A DNA stretch of 64,000 nucleotides from CADEDV01 sp964596345 (GTDB lineage Bacteria > Bacteroidota > Bacteroidia > Chitinophagales > Chitinophagaceae). Positions within the stretch are counted from its first letter, which is position 1. Each line of letters opens with the position of its first letter. The notes below the pieces were generated by a model. The model did not search any database. It had not been told where the DNA came from and was given only the letters and a program-made list of their open reading frames with translations. The stretch spans positions 558,001 to 622,000 of the forward strand of contig CAZQSZ010000001.1 in NCBI GenBank assembly GCA_964596345.1, read 5' to 3'. Shown here in pieces: positions 17,756 through 26,470 of the stretch. The translations under genes were made by a program, and so were the position numbers.

Positions 17756-20386
17756 ATGACAGCAGAACATCAGCGACTGGCGGTAAATGCGGCGAAAACT
17801 GTCCCTTTGGCACAATGGGGTCCTTATCTGAGTGAAAGACAATGGGGAACCGTACGGGAAGACTATTCCACACATGGTGATGCCTGGCATTATTTTCCTT
17901 TTGAACATGCTCATTGCCGTTCTTATCTCTGGGGTGAAGACGGGCTGGCCGGTATTTCTGATTTCTTTGGTAATCTCTGTTTTTGTGTGGCGCTATGGAA
18001 TGGGAAAGACGAGCTATTGAAAGAGAGATTATTTGGCTTGGGTAATCCGCAGGGAAATCATGGCGAAGATGTTAAGGAGTTATACTACTATCTCGATAAC
18101 CTGCCCACGCATTATTATATGGAGTATTTGTACAAATACCCGCAGCAGGCATTCCCGTATGAACAATTAAGGCAGGAGAATAAAAAAAGAAGCCGTTTAG
18201 AACCAGAATACGAGATACTTGATACAGGTGTATTTGACGATAACCAGTATTTTGATGTGTTAGTTACTTATGCCAAGCAAAGTGCACAGGATATTTTCAT
18301 TAAAATTGATATCACGAACCGGTACAGCAAAGCAGCTGACATAACGGTATTACCTACTTTATGGTTTTATAACCGATGGAACGATGGCTCATTAAAAGAT
18401 AAGCCTTCGTTGAACCTGTCAGGTAAAACATCCGTTAAAGCAAAGCATGAACGGCTGGGTGATTATAATTTTTATTTCCAGGCGGCTGATAAAACTTTCT
18501 TTACCGAAAATGAAACCAACACCGAGATCGTAACCGGGGTGCCGAATAAAACCCTGTTTGTGAAGGATGCTTTTCATAAAGCAATTATTAATGGTGAAAA
18601 TGTAACTGAACTTTCAAAAGCTAAATCGGGCACAAAATTTTCACCCGTCTATAAGATGAAAATTGCCGGGGGTGCGACCAAATCTATTTATTGCAGGCTT
18701 ACCAACCAGGAAACCGATAATCCTTTTTTTAAAGGGTTCAAAGATATTTTCACGTTGCGCAAACAGGAAGCCGACGATTTTTACGCTGCCATCCTGCCGA
18801 AAGGTATGAATGCGGATATGGCCCAGATACAACGACAGGCATTGGCGGGTGTGTTGTGGAGTAAGCAATATTATCATTTTGATGTGGAAAAATGGTTGTC
18901 CACCAGCGATGGAGTGACACCGGTCAGTGTTTCCAAACAAACCGGCCGCAATAATGACTGGACCCATTTAAAGAACCAGGATATTATCATGATGCCGGAT
19001 AAATGGGAATATCCCTGGTATGCGGCATGGGATCTTGCTTTTCAATGTATATCCATGGCCGTGGTGGACCCGACATTTGCCAAGCACCAGTTATTGCTTG
19101 TGATGCGGGAATGGTACATGAAACCGGATGGTCAGTTACCTTCTTATGAATGGAATTTCAGTGATGTAAATCCTCCTGTACAGGCCTGGGCAGCAATGCA
19201 GGTATATAACATTGAAAAAAAGCAAACCGGTAAGGGAGATATTGTTTTCCTCAAGAAGGTCTTTCAAAAACTACTGATCAATTTTACCTGGTGGATTAAC
19301 CGGAAAGACGTGAACGGGAATAACATCTTTGAAGGCGGCTTCCTGGGCCTGGATAATATTGGTGTATTCAACCGGAGTTTTCATTTCCCCGGTGAAATGC
19401 AACTGGAACAGGCCGATGGTACCAGTTGGATGGGAACCTATGCACTGGATATGATGGATATGGCATTGGAAATTGCCATGCAGGACCCTTCTTTTGAAGA
19501 TACGGCGACAAAATTCTTTGAACACTTTATATTAATAGCGGAGTCATTAAACCAGCACGGGTTATGGAATGAAGAAGACCGGTTCTTTTATGATGTGCTT
19601 TGCGTATCCGGAGCCGAGCCAATTCCATTGCGGATTCAATCCATAGTCGGGCTTACTCCTTTATATGCTGTATCCACCATCAGCAAGCAGGTGATGAATC
19701 AACTGGGTGATTTTAAGAAAAGAACAACTTGGTTTGAGAATTTCCGGAAAAGCAGTAATAAGTTCTGGCCGAATGAGGAAAGAAGTAAAGATGGTGAGAT
19801 CATATTGTCACTGATACCTAAAGACCGGCTGATCGATATGCTGAAAAGGCTGCTGGATGAAAATGAATTTTTATCAGACGGAGGTATCCGGGCTTTATCG
19901 AAAGCACATGAAGAGAAGCCCTATTCGGTAACAGTGGATGGAAATATCTATACGATCCGCTATGACCCCGGTGATTCCACATCGGATATGTTTGGCGGCA
20001 ATTCCAACTGGAGAGGTCCGGTATGGATGCCGATCAATTTCCTCATCATTCAGTCCATCCGTAAGTATGGCGAATTTTATGGCGATGAATTGCTGATTGA
20101 TTATCCGACAGGATCGGGTAATAAGATCAATCTTATACAGGTAGCTAACGAGTTAACAAAACGGGTGATCAGCCTGTTTGAAAAAGATATGGATGGTAAA
20201 CGCCGCTTGTATGGTGATTACAGCTGGTTTTATAAGCAACCCGGTAATGAGAACCTCGTTTTATTCTATGAATATTTTCATGGTGACAGTGGCAGGGGCC
20301 TGGGAGCCAATCACCAGACAGGGTGGACTGCCCTGGTGGCAGAACTGATCAGTGAATATGGAGGAGGAACAAGGCTCGAAGATTAA
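17756..20386 (+). CDS. MGH1-like (alpha/alpha)6 glycoside hydrolase
   Basis: An 876-aa protein without a signal peptide, so probably cytoplasmic. The central and C-terminal parts have the GH63/MGH1-like catalytic barrel, with WEYPWYAAWDLAFQ, GGFLGLDNIGVFNRS and SNWRGPVWMPINFL as landmarks. Related proteins act on glucosyl- or mannosyl-glycerate or alpha-glucosides; the substrate cannot be read from the sequence. Its end overlaps the end of the convergent sulfatase gene by 4 bases. Confidence 0.83.
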   Translation: MTAEHQRLAVNAAKTVPLAQWGPYLSERQWGTVREDYSTHGDAWHYFPFEHAHCRSYLWGEDGLAGISDFFGNLCFCVALWNGKDELLKERLFGLGNPQGNHGEDVKELYYYLDNLPTHYYMEYLYKYPQQAFPYEQLRQENKKRSRLEPEYEILDTGVFDDNQYFDVLVTYAKQSAQDIFIKIDITNRYSKAADITVLPTLWFYNRWNDGSLKDKPSLNLSGKTSVKAKHERLGDYNFYFQAADKTFFTENETNTEIVTGVPNKTLFVKDAFHKAIINGENVTELSKAKSGTKFSPVYKMKIAGGATKSIYCRLTNQETDNPFFKGFKDIFTLRKQEADDFYAAILPKGMNADMAQIQRQALAGVLWSKQYYHFDVEKWLSTSDGVTPVSVSKQTGRNNDWTHLKNQDIIMMPDKWEYPWYAAWDLAFQCISMAVVDPTFAKHQLLLVMREWYMKPDGQLPSYEWNFSDVNPPVQAWAAMQVYNIEKKQTGKGDIVFLKKVFQKLLINFTWWINRKDVNGNNIFEGGFLGLDNIGVFNRSFHFPGEMQLEQADGTSWMGTYALDMMDMALEIAMQDPSFEDTATKFFEHFILIAESLNQHGLWNEEDRFFYDVLCVSGAEPIPLRIQSIVGLTPLYAVSTISKQVMNQLGDFKKRTTWFENFRKSSNKFWPNEERSKDGEIILSLIPKDRLIDMLKRLLDENEFLSDGGIRALSKAHEEKPYSVTVDGNIYTIRYDPGDSTSDMFGGNSNWRGPVWMPINFLIIQSIRKYGEFYGDELLIDYPTGSGNKINLIQVANELTKRVISLFEKDMDGKRRLYGDYSWFYKQPGNENLVLFYEYFHGDSGRGLGANHQTGWTALVAELISEYGGGTRLED

Positions 20387-21924
20387 TGCAATTCTCCAGC
20401 CGGTTCATGATCATCATATTGATCCCTGAGCCGTACTAATTCTTTTTTCAGCTGCTGAATATTTTTTTGATGTTTTACTGATTTGATGAGATTAGTTTGT
20501 TCAGCCGGGTCATTCTGCAGATCATAGAACTCCCATTCGTTCACGGTGTAGAAATAAATCAGTTTGTATCGTTCGCCTCTTACGGCCAGGTGTGGAATAA
20601 CGGTATGATCTCTTACAAATTCATAATAGTGATAGTAAAGATATTTCCGGGACAGTTTTGTTCGCTTGCTGGTCAGTACGGGTGTAATACTTACGCCCTG
20701 CATCCAGTCAGGAACCTTAGCACCGGCAATATCGAGCATGGTTGGAGCGAAATCAATATTCTGCACCAGGGCATTACTCACTGTTCCCTGGTGAATTTTC
20801 CCCGGCCACCTGACCAGTAATGGGGTTCCCATGGATATATCATAAGCAAAACGTTTATCAAACCAGCCATTTTCTCCTAAATAAAAACCCTGGTCACTGG
20901 TATAGATCACGGCGGTGTTATTAGTTAATTTATTATCATCAAGATATTTTAAGAGAACACCAATACTTTCGTCAATAGAAGCCACACAGGCCATATAATC
21001 CTGCATGTACCACTGGTATTTGTATTTCATCAGTTCTTTGCCGGATAATTTTTTATCCCGGATCAGTTGCCCTCTTTCAGCATAGATTTCTTCAAACCTT
21101 GCTCTTTCATGGGCCGGCATTCGCCGCATGATCGCATTATAAGTAGCAATATCATCAGCACCAGGTTTCAGTTCCGGGATGTCTGCCAGGTATTTAGGGT
21201 CTATTTTCAGGTCGCCGCATAAACGCATATCCAGTAAAATATTCATGGTCTGAATGCGCCAGGCACTGCCGTGTCCTGCTGTATCGTTATATAAGGTAGC
21301 CGGTTCAGGAAATACCCGGCTATGAAATTGTTCCAAATATTTCAAAGCCGGCACAAAATTCCGGTGCGGGGCTTTGTGATGAAAGAAAAGTGCAAAAGGC
21401 TTGTTCTTATCCCGGCTGTTGAGCCAGTTGATGGCATCCTGGGTCAATACATCAGCCGAATATCCTTTTTCAGTGATGGTATCTCCGTTCATTGTGATCA
21501 TCCGGGTGTCAAAATATTGTCCCATGCCCGGTAAAATTCGCCAGTAATCAAACCCGGTGGGATAGGAATGTAAATGCCATTTGCCGATCAATGCTGTCTG
21601 ATAACCGGCCTGTGATAATAAATGACCAATATTGGTTTTGGAAGAATCAAACCGGGTGCGGTTATCCTTTACACCATTTTTATGGGAGTGTTGCCCGGTC
21701 AGCATCGTGGCTCTTGCAGGAGCACAAATGGAATTACCCACAAAGGCTTTGTTGAATCTCATGCCTTCCTTAGCGATCCTGTCAATATTCGGGGTTTCTA
21801 TAAACTGTTTGTTGTAGGCACTGATGGCATCATTATCATGATCATCACTCATGATATAAATAATATTAGGTCGTTGTGCAGTAGCTGCGCAGGAACACAA
21901 CAACAGAAATAGCAAGATTCGCAT
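20383..21924 (-). CDS. Sulfatase (formylglycine-type)
   Basis: A 513-aa exported protein (signal peptide ending about residue 16, CSCAATAQ). It opens with PNIIYIMSDDHDNDA, the Ca-binding Asp pair, and has the formylglycine signature CAPARATMLTG (CxPxR), so a maturase elsewhere should convert the Cys. TSDQGFYLGENGWFDKR gives the second metal site. The architecture resembles sulfatases acting on sulfated polysaccharides. No polysaccharide-utilisation partner genes surround it. Confidence 0.92.
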   Translation of the reverse strand: MRILLFLLLCSCAATAQRPNIIYIMSDDHDNDAISAYNKQFIETPNIDRIAKEGMRFNKAFVGNSICAPARATMLTGQHSHKNGVKDNRTRFDSSKTNIGHLLSQAGYQTALIGKWHLHSYPTGFDYWRILPGMGQYFDTRMITMNGDTITEKGYSADVLTQDAINWLNSRDKNKPFALFFHHKAPHRNFVPALKYLEQFHSRVFPEPATLYNDTAGHGSAWRIQTMNILLDMRLCGDLKIDPKYLADIPELKPGADDIATYNAIMRRMPAHERARFEEIYAERGQLIRDKKLSGKELMKYKYQWYMQDYMACVASIDESIGVLLKYLDDNKLTNNTAVIYTSDQGFYLGENGWFDKRFAYDISMGTPLLVRWPGKIHQGTVSNALVQNIDFAPTMLDIAGAKVPDWMQGVSITPVLTSKRTKLSRKYLYYHYYEFVRDHTVIPHLAVRGERYKLIYFYTVNEWEFYDLQNDPAEQTNLIKSVKHQKNIQQLKKELVRLRDQYDDHEPAGELH

Positions 21925-21954
21925 AAGAGGAAAGTTACAATAATTATATCTATG

Positions 21955-21962
21955 TAGATTTG
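21955..21962 (+). promoter_or_regulatory. Candidate -7 box upstream of DUF72 gene
   Basis: TAGATTTG matches TAnnTTTG and lies 15 bases before the DUF72 start in a 53-base divergent gap. The -33 element is not clear. Confidence 0.35.
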
Positions 21963-21977
21963 GGAAAATTATAGTGT

Positions 21978-22922
21978 ATGGAGTTTGGCCGTGTACCGGA
22001 AAACGAATTGGAAGCTGTTGACTTTAGCCTGCCTGCAGAACCGGCGTTCAATAAAAGTATATTAAAGGGCAAGCCTGTAAAAAATCCTAAAGTATATGTG
22101 GGTTGTGCCAAATGGGGCCGTACAGAATGGGTGGGAAAGATATATCCACCCAAAACCAAAGAGAAGGATTTCCTGCAGCATTATGTCGACCATTATAATT
22201 GCATCGAGCTTAATGCCACCCATTATAAAGTATATGGGGAAGCTGGCACCAAAAAATGGGCGGAGAAGGCAAAGGGCAAGGATTTTTTATTTTGCCCCAA
22301 GATGTACAAAGGTGTTACCCACTTCGGCAGCCTGAAAGGGAAGGATTTTATCAGCACTGAGTTCCTGCGGGGTATTATGGGATTTGAACAGCATCTTGGT
22401 CCCATTTTCGTGCAGGTAAGTGATATTTTTTCGCCGAAAAGAAAAGAGGAGTTGTTCACCTACCTGGAATCATTGCCAACCGACCTGCAATTCTTCCTGG
22501 AAGTCCGTCATCCCGATTGGTTTGCTAAGGAAAAAGACAGGCAAGATATGTTTGACTTTCTCCGTGATCACAATATGGGAGCGGTGATAACCGATACGGC
22601 CGGGAGAAGGGATTGTGCCCATATGCACCTGACCGTTCCAAAAGCTTTTATCCGCTATGTGGGGAATAGTTTGCATCCTTCTGATTATACCAGGACAGAT
22701 ATGTGGGTGGAGAGAATGAAATACTGGCTGGATAAGGGCATGGAAGAACTGTATTTTTTCATGCATATGCATGATGAAGCTACTTCTCCTGAGCTGACGG
22801 TGTACCTGGTTGATCAACTGAATGCAGCCTGTGGGTTGAACCTGATTAAACCGAAATTTGTCGAATCTGGTTCGCTGCTGGAAGCGAAAACCAAATCAAA
22901 GCAAAAGGGATTATTTGATTAA
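21978..22922 (+). CDS. DUF72 domain-containing protein
   Basis: A 314-aa TIM-barrel protein of the DUF72 (YecE) family. Landmarks are VYVGCAKWGRTEWVGKIYP near residue 40, the HYNCIELNATHYKVYG strand and FLEVRHPDWF. Function is unknown; a relation to xylose-isomerase-like or endonuclease-IV-like barrels has been suggested for the fold. The last 4 bases overlap the end of the convergent UmuC gene. Confidence 0.88.
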   Translation: MEFGRVPENELEAVDFSLPAEPAFNKSILKGKPVKNPKVYVGCAKWGRTEWVGKIYPPKTKEKDFLQHYVDHYNCIELNATHYKVYGEAGTKKWAEKAKGKDFLFCPKMYKGVTHFGSLKGKDFISTEFLRGIMGFEQHLGPIFVQVSDIFSPKRKEELFTYLESLPTDLQFFLEVRHPDWFAKEKDRQDMFDFLRDHNMGAVITDTAGRRDCAHMHLTVPKAFIRYVGNSLHPSDYTRTDMWVERMKYWLDKGMEELYFFMHMHDEATSPELTVYLVDQLNAACGLNLIKPKFVESGSLLEAKTKSKQKGLFD

Positions 22923-24202
22923 TGCACTTCAAACAATTCATCCCACCGGGTGGTGTAGCGGTCGCTGATATGATTTTGCTGCATCTTCCAGTTGCGGGTG
23001 GTACCAGATGCAGCGAATTTTAGTACATCATCCCGCTGGCTGAAGTTGACATTATCGATCATGTCCATCAGTTTTCGTTCGCAGTTTTTATTTTCAGCCA
23101 GGAATAAATTGCCCTGGATAGAATTATCAGGCACAATACCACTCAGCATCACACCGGCTTTCTTATATAGTTTTCCTTTTTCAAATAAAGTATCCACGAG
23201 GGCAACAGCCGGTTTGATGAGTTCATTGGTGAACGAAGTGGCAGCAGGTAAAACGGTGTGATTACTGTGTGTAACACCACGGTTAAATGTAACATTATGA
23301 TTTTCTTCTTTCGACACTACAAATACACTGATCACTTTAGCAGCACCGTGTTGCCGTCTTAATTTTTCTGCCGCCCTGGATGTATAGGTAGCCACCGCTT
23401 CCTTGATAGAGGCAATATCACCAACAGGACTGCCAAACATACGGGTGGTGGCGATCATTTTTTTACTGACCAGTTCCTCTTCCATTTCTTTGGCTGTAAT
23501 TCCTTTCAGTTCCCGTATCAGTCTTTCCCCAACGACGCCACCCAGGTTTTTTTTGGCAAACTCTTCACTCATGTTCCTTAGTTGCAGTGCATCATAAATA
23601 CACCACTGTTCTTTCAGTTTTTGTGCATACTGGTAACCCACGCCCCAGATATCATCCACCGCTGTTTTTCGCAACGCTTCAATGATCTTTTCTTCGGTAT
23701 CCAGCACCAGCACACAGTTTGTTAGTTGCTTATTCTTTTTGGACAGGCGGTTCGCCAGTTTAGCTAACACCTTGGTTGGTGCCACCCCTACAGATACTTT
23801 GATGCCGGTCCATCTTTCCACGGTTTTCCTGATCTGCATGGCAATAGCTGGTAAATCTTCCGGTGGAAATATCGACAAGTCCAGGAAGCATTCGTCTACG
23901 GAATATACTTCTACGTTTTTTTCACCCAGCATCATACGCAGAGTTTCCATCACCCGCCAGCTCAGGTCACCATACAGGTTATAGTTAGAAGAAAAAACGG
24001 ACACTCCATACTTTTCTATCAATGGCTTTGCTTTGAAATAAGGCCCCGCCATTTCCACTCCTAATTGTTTGGCTTCATCACTGCGGGAAATGATACAACC
24101 ATCATTATTGCTTAATACAACAACAGGCCTTTTGTCCAGGTGAGGTTTGAATAAACGTTCACAGGAACAATAAAAATTGTTGCAATCAACAATGGCTTTC
24201 AT
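22919..24202 (-). CDS. umuC: Y-family DNA polymerase, UmuC-like
   Basis: A 427-aa protein. It starts MKAIVDCNNFYCSCERLF, with the first catalytic Asp, and has VYSVDECFLDLS with the catalytic DE pair (about residues 100-111). A little-finger domain and the C-terminal UmuC-type extension follow. The ATG at 24202 was chosen: a TTG nine bases upstream in the same frame falls inside a palindromic repeat. It performs error-prone lesion bypass. The usual upstream partner umuD is present but separated by a DUF559 gene between two palindromes. Confidence 0.93.
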   Translation of the reverse strand: MKAIVDCNNFYCSCERLFKPHLDKRPVVVLSNNDGCIISRSDEAKQLGVEMAGPYFKAKPLIEKYGVSVFSSNYNLYGDLSWRVMETLRMMLGEKNVEVYSVDECFLDLSIFPPEDLPAIAMQIRKTVERWTGIKVSVGVAPTKVLAKLANRLSKKNKQLTNCVLVLDTEEKIIEALRKTAVDDIWGVGYQYAQKLKEQWCIYDALQLRNMSEEFAKKNLGGVVGERLIRELKGITAKEMEEELVSKKMIATTRMFGSPVGDIASIKEAVATYTSRAAEKLRRQHGAAKVISVFVVSKEENHNVTFNRGVTHSNHTVLPAATSFTNELIKPAVALVDTLFEKGKLYKKAGVMLSGIVPDNSIQGNLFLAENKNCERKLMDMIDNVNFSQRDDVLKFAASGTTRNWKMQQNHISDRYTTRWDELFEVH

Positions 24203-24203
24203 A

Positions 24204-24227
24204 CCCCCCAACCCCCTGAAGGGGGAG
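24204..24227 (+). repeat. Dispersed GC-rich palindrome, copy 4 (left side of DUF559 island)
   Basis: A C6 run, AA, then C5-TGAA-G5 hairpin and AG. It lies 1 base from the umuC start codon and is inverted relative to copy 5 on the other side of the DUF559 gene. Confidence 0.8.
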
Positions 24228-24250
24228 TTAGTGCCGCCTTCATTTGCCAG

Positions 24251-24628
24251 TTATGCATGCAATAAGGTTTTAATTTTCTCAATCACCATTTCCAGTTGCT
24301 TTGTTATTTCACTATTTGTAAAGCGAATTACCCGTATGCCTTCCGACTCAATTAGCTTTTGTCTTTCTTCGTCATTTTGTTTTACAATTTCATTATTGTG
24401 AATACTGCCATCAACTTCGATAACCAGGTTTAATTTATAGCAAAAGAAATCTGCGATATAGATACCCAGAGGATGTTGTCTCCGGAATTTATATCCCAGC
24501 GGTTTTGTTCTCAGGTAATTCCAAAGAACCATTTCTGCCGGAGTTATATTATTTCTCAGCTCTTTTGCCCTTTTAAAAATCAGGGGGTTGGCTTTATAAA
24601 ACATTTTCTTTTCCATATACCGGGTCAT
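24251..24628 (-). CDS. DUF559 endonuclease-domain protein (Vsr-like fold)
   Basis: A 125-aa protein typical of the DUF559 family: FKRAKELRNNITPAEMVLWN, GYKFRRQHPLGIYIADFFC and the PD-(D/E)xK core LVIEVDGSIH, then VIRFTNSEI. Met5 or Met9 could also be the start. The fold is that of very-short-patch-repair-type nucleases, but its substrate is unknown. It lies between umuD and umuC, bracketed by inverted copies of the dispersed palindrome at 24204-24227 and 24661-24682, which suggests it arrived as a unit with those repeats. Confidence 0.88.
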   Translation of the reverse strand: MTRYMEKKMFYKANPLIFKRAKELRNNITPAEMVLWNYLRTKPLGYKFRRQHPLGIYIADFFCYKLNLVIEVDGSIHNNEIVKQNDEERQKLIESEGIRVIRFTNSEITKQLEMVIEKIKTLLHA

Positions 24629-24660
24629 TCAGCGTTCATCGAAAATTTTCTACTAAGGTT

Positions 24661-24682
24661 CCCCCTTTAGGGGGGCAGGGGG
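24661..24682 (-). repeat. Dispersed GC-rich palindrome, copy 5 (right side of DUF559 island)
   Basis: C5-TTTA-G6 hairpin followed by CA and G5, the mirror image of copy 4. It ends 1 base from the umuD stop codon (24684-24686). Confidence 0.8.
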
Positions 24683-24683
24683 T

Positions 24684-25115
24684 TCATACCGGATGAATTA
24701 CATACGTTACCACTCCCCACAGCGAGAAATCAGTGAACTCTGCCAGGTTGATATTTTTATACCGGCTGTTCTCCGGGATCAGGAAAGCGGAAGAAAAATT
24801 TTTATGAAATCTTCTCACTAATAATTCCCCGTTCAGTACAGCTACAATGATCTTCCCATTGGCAAGCTTTAACGATCTGTCAACGATCAATACATCGTTA
24901 TCAAAAATGCCGGCATCCCGCATCGCATCTCCTTTCATGCGAAAGAAATAAGTGGCCGGTTTGTTTTTGATCAGTTGTTCATTCAGGTCAATACCCCTTT
25001 CCATGTAATCATCAGCCGCTGCCCCAAAGCCGGTGGCATTGGCCGTCTTCACCTGTTGTTGTGTAAATTGTTTCGAGCCTTTATAGGCCGCCCCGTAAAA
25101 TTCCTCCCCATCCAT
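24684..25115 (-). CDS. UmuD/LexA-type S24 family protein lacking catalytic residues
   Basis: A 143-aa protein aligning along its length with UmuD: YFFRMKGDAMRDAGI, DVLIVDRSL, IIVAVLNGELLVRRF and SLWGVVTYVIH. In UmuD the catalytic Ser sits in GDSM and the Lys in TVKKL. Here the codons give GDAM (Ala, GCG) and LVRRF (Arg), so both members of the Ser/Lys dyad are lost. It should be unable to cleave itself, yet the fold and the link to umuC are kept. It may be a constitutive UmuC partner or a regulator. Two palindromes lie upstream. Confidence 0.85.
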   Translation of the reverse strand: MDGEEFYGAAYKGSKQFTQQQVKTANATGFGAAADDYMERGIDLNEQLIKNKPATYFFRMKGDAMRDAGIFDNDVLIVDRSLKLANGKIIVAVLNGELLVRRFHKNFSSAFLIPENSRYKNINLAEFTDFSLWGVVTYVIHPV

Positions 25116-25133
25116 AAAATTATTTTTTGTAAA

Positions 25134-25161
25134 ACTAAATAATTTAGTAAATTAGTACTAA
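25134..25161. promoter_or_regulatory. Paired palindromic operator candidates
   Basis: ACTAAATAATTTAGT (25134-25148) and TTAGTACTAA (25152-25161) are two perfect palindromes sharing the half-site TTAGT, between the divergent umuD-like and 2H-phosphoesterase genes. They could bind a LexA/CI-like dimer and give SOS-type control of umuD. Confidence 0.5.
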
Positions 25162-25202
25162 GAAAATGGGGAAATATTTTTTCAGTATTTAAATAGCCAG
25201 CT

Positions 25203-25814
25203 ATGGAAACGATCATCAACACAATTCCCGGTTACCGGGTTTACGAGTATTTGCTGGTGCTGAGTCCGCATGAAGAATTGTGGAACCGTATCATGAAAGT
25301 GAAAGAAGAGTTTTCCAACGAATACAAATCAGAGCATGCGAAATGGGGCAAGCCGCATATCACCTTGGTCAATTACCTGCAATATGAAATGATGGAGGAG
25401 AGAATTGTGAACAGGTTACGAACTGTGGCGATGGGTTTTCCCCCGTTCAAAGTGGAATTAAAGGACTTTGGCAGTTTTCCTTCGCATACTATTTATATCA
25501 ATGTAACCAGTAAGCTGCCGGTGCAGCAACTGGTGAAAGAAATTCGTACCGATGGTCAGCGGCTCATGAAGCTGAACGATGATAACAAACCACATTTTAT
25601 CATGGAGCCACATCTGACCATTGCAAGAAAGCTAAAACCCTGGCAATATGAAAAAGGCTGGCTGGAATACAGCAACAAACATTTCACCGGTCGTTTTATC
25701 GCTGAGGCAATGACTTTATTAAAAAGACCGGCGGGTGAAATGAAATACCATATCGTAAAGCGGTTTGAATTTCAAAACCTGCCGGTCGTTACAAAACAGG
25801 GGCAATTATTTTAA
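25203..25814 (+). CDS. 2H phosphoesterase / 2'-5' RNA ligase family protein
   Basis: A 203-aa protein with the two His-x-Thr motifs of the family: PHITLVNYL near residue 57 and PHLTIARKL near residue 138. Members hydrolyse cyclic phosphodiesters such as 2',3'-cyclic phosphate or ligate 2'-5' RNA ends. It is divergent from the umuD-like gene across the palindromic operator region. An RNA-end role would fit the rtcB locus 12 kb away, but there is no direct link. Confidence 0.88.
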   Translation: METIINTIPGYRVYEYLLVLSPHEELWNRIMKVKEEFSNEYKSEHAKWGKPHITLVNYLQYEMMEERIVNRLRTVAMGFPPFKVELKDFGSFPSHTIYINVTSKLPVQQLVKEIRTDGQRLMKLNDDNKPHFIMEPHLTIARKLKPWQYEKGWLEYSNKHFTGRFIAEAMTLLKRPAGEMKYHIVKRFEFQNLPVVTKQGQLF

Positions 25815-25824
25815 TATCTGAAAT

Positions 25825-26214
25825 ATGTATCAGCCTTTAACTGAAAGAGAAAATTGGCTTGCCCGGCAGATCGTTGATATTTCAGTCTGTATTCATAAGG
25901 CAATGGGGCCTGGGTTATTAGAAAGCATCTATGGAAAATGTTTTTGTTATGAGTTGATGAAAAGGGAAATCTGGTTTGAAAAACAGAAGATTGTCAGGTT
26001 GCAGTATGATCAATTAATTATTGATGAAGGCCTCCGTATTGATATTCTTGTTGATAACCTGGTAGTAGTTGAGTTAAAATCACAGGAATATTATCATCCG
26101 GTATGGGAAGCGCAGCTGCTAAGCTATTTGAAGTTGAGTAATAAAAGACTTGGATTTATTATCAATTTCAACGTACCTGTGATGAAAGAAGGAATAAAAA
26201 GGATGATAATGTAA
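25825..26214 (+). CDS. GxxExxY protein
   Basis: A 129-aa protein with the naming motif GPGLLESIYG (about residues 30-39) and a PD-(D/E)xK-like core RIDILVDNLVVVELKSQE. The family is common and often multicopy in Bacteroidota; function unknown. The predicted nuclease fold comes from D, E and K in that core. It is followed directly by a long imperfect hairpin repeat (26219-26303) that also occurs alone upstream of rtcB. Confidence 0.85.
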   Translation: MYQPLTERENWLARQIVDISVCIHKAMGPGLLESIYGKCFCYELMKREIWFEKQKIVRLQYDQLIIDEGLRIDILVDNLVVVELKSQEYYHPVWEAQLLSYLKLSNKRLGFIINFNVPVMKEGIKRMIM

Positions 26215-26218
26215 AACA

Positions 26219-26303
26219 TTTGAAACACAAAGACACAGGGACAGGGAGACACAGGTAATATTCTTAGTGCTTTTGTGTCTTAGTGCCTTTGTGGTTCAAA
26301 ACA
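26219..26303. repeat. Long-hairpin repeat family B, copy 1
   Basis: Two arms of about 38 nt, one rich in ACACAAAGRCAC and the other in its complement (GTGTCTTAGTGCCTTTG), are separated by a short AT-rich loop. A second copy is at 37264-37347. This copy directly follows the GxxExxY gene. Confidence 0.75.
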
Positions 26304-26351
26304 AGTGGACAGTGTACAGATAAATAATAGTGAGATGGGTAAGTGAGGCAG

Positions 26352-26420
26352 AAGGAGAATAAAGAGTAAGATTTTGTGCAGTATGATGATGAAGAGATAA
26401 CTCTTTGTTCTCCTTTTTTT
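26352..26420 (+). terminator. Long-loop intrinsic terminator
   Basis: A 16-bp stem with one G-T pair (AAGGAGAATAAAGAGT / ACTCTTTGTTCTCCTT) closes a 32-nt loop and is followed by T5. It probably ends the transcript carrying the 2H phosphoesterase and GxxExxY genes. Confidence 0.6.
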
Positions 26421-26470
26421 ATTGCCGGATCGGGATACAATAATTTAACAATCAAAACCAACCATAGTGT

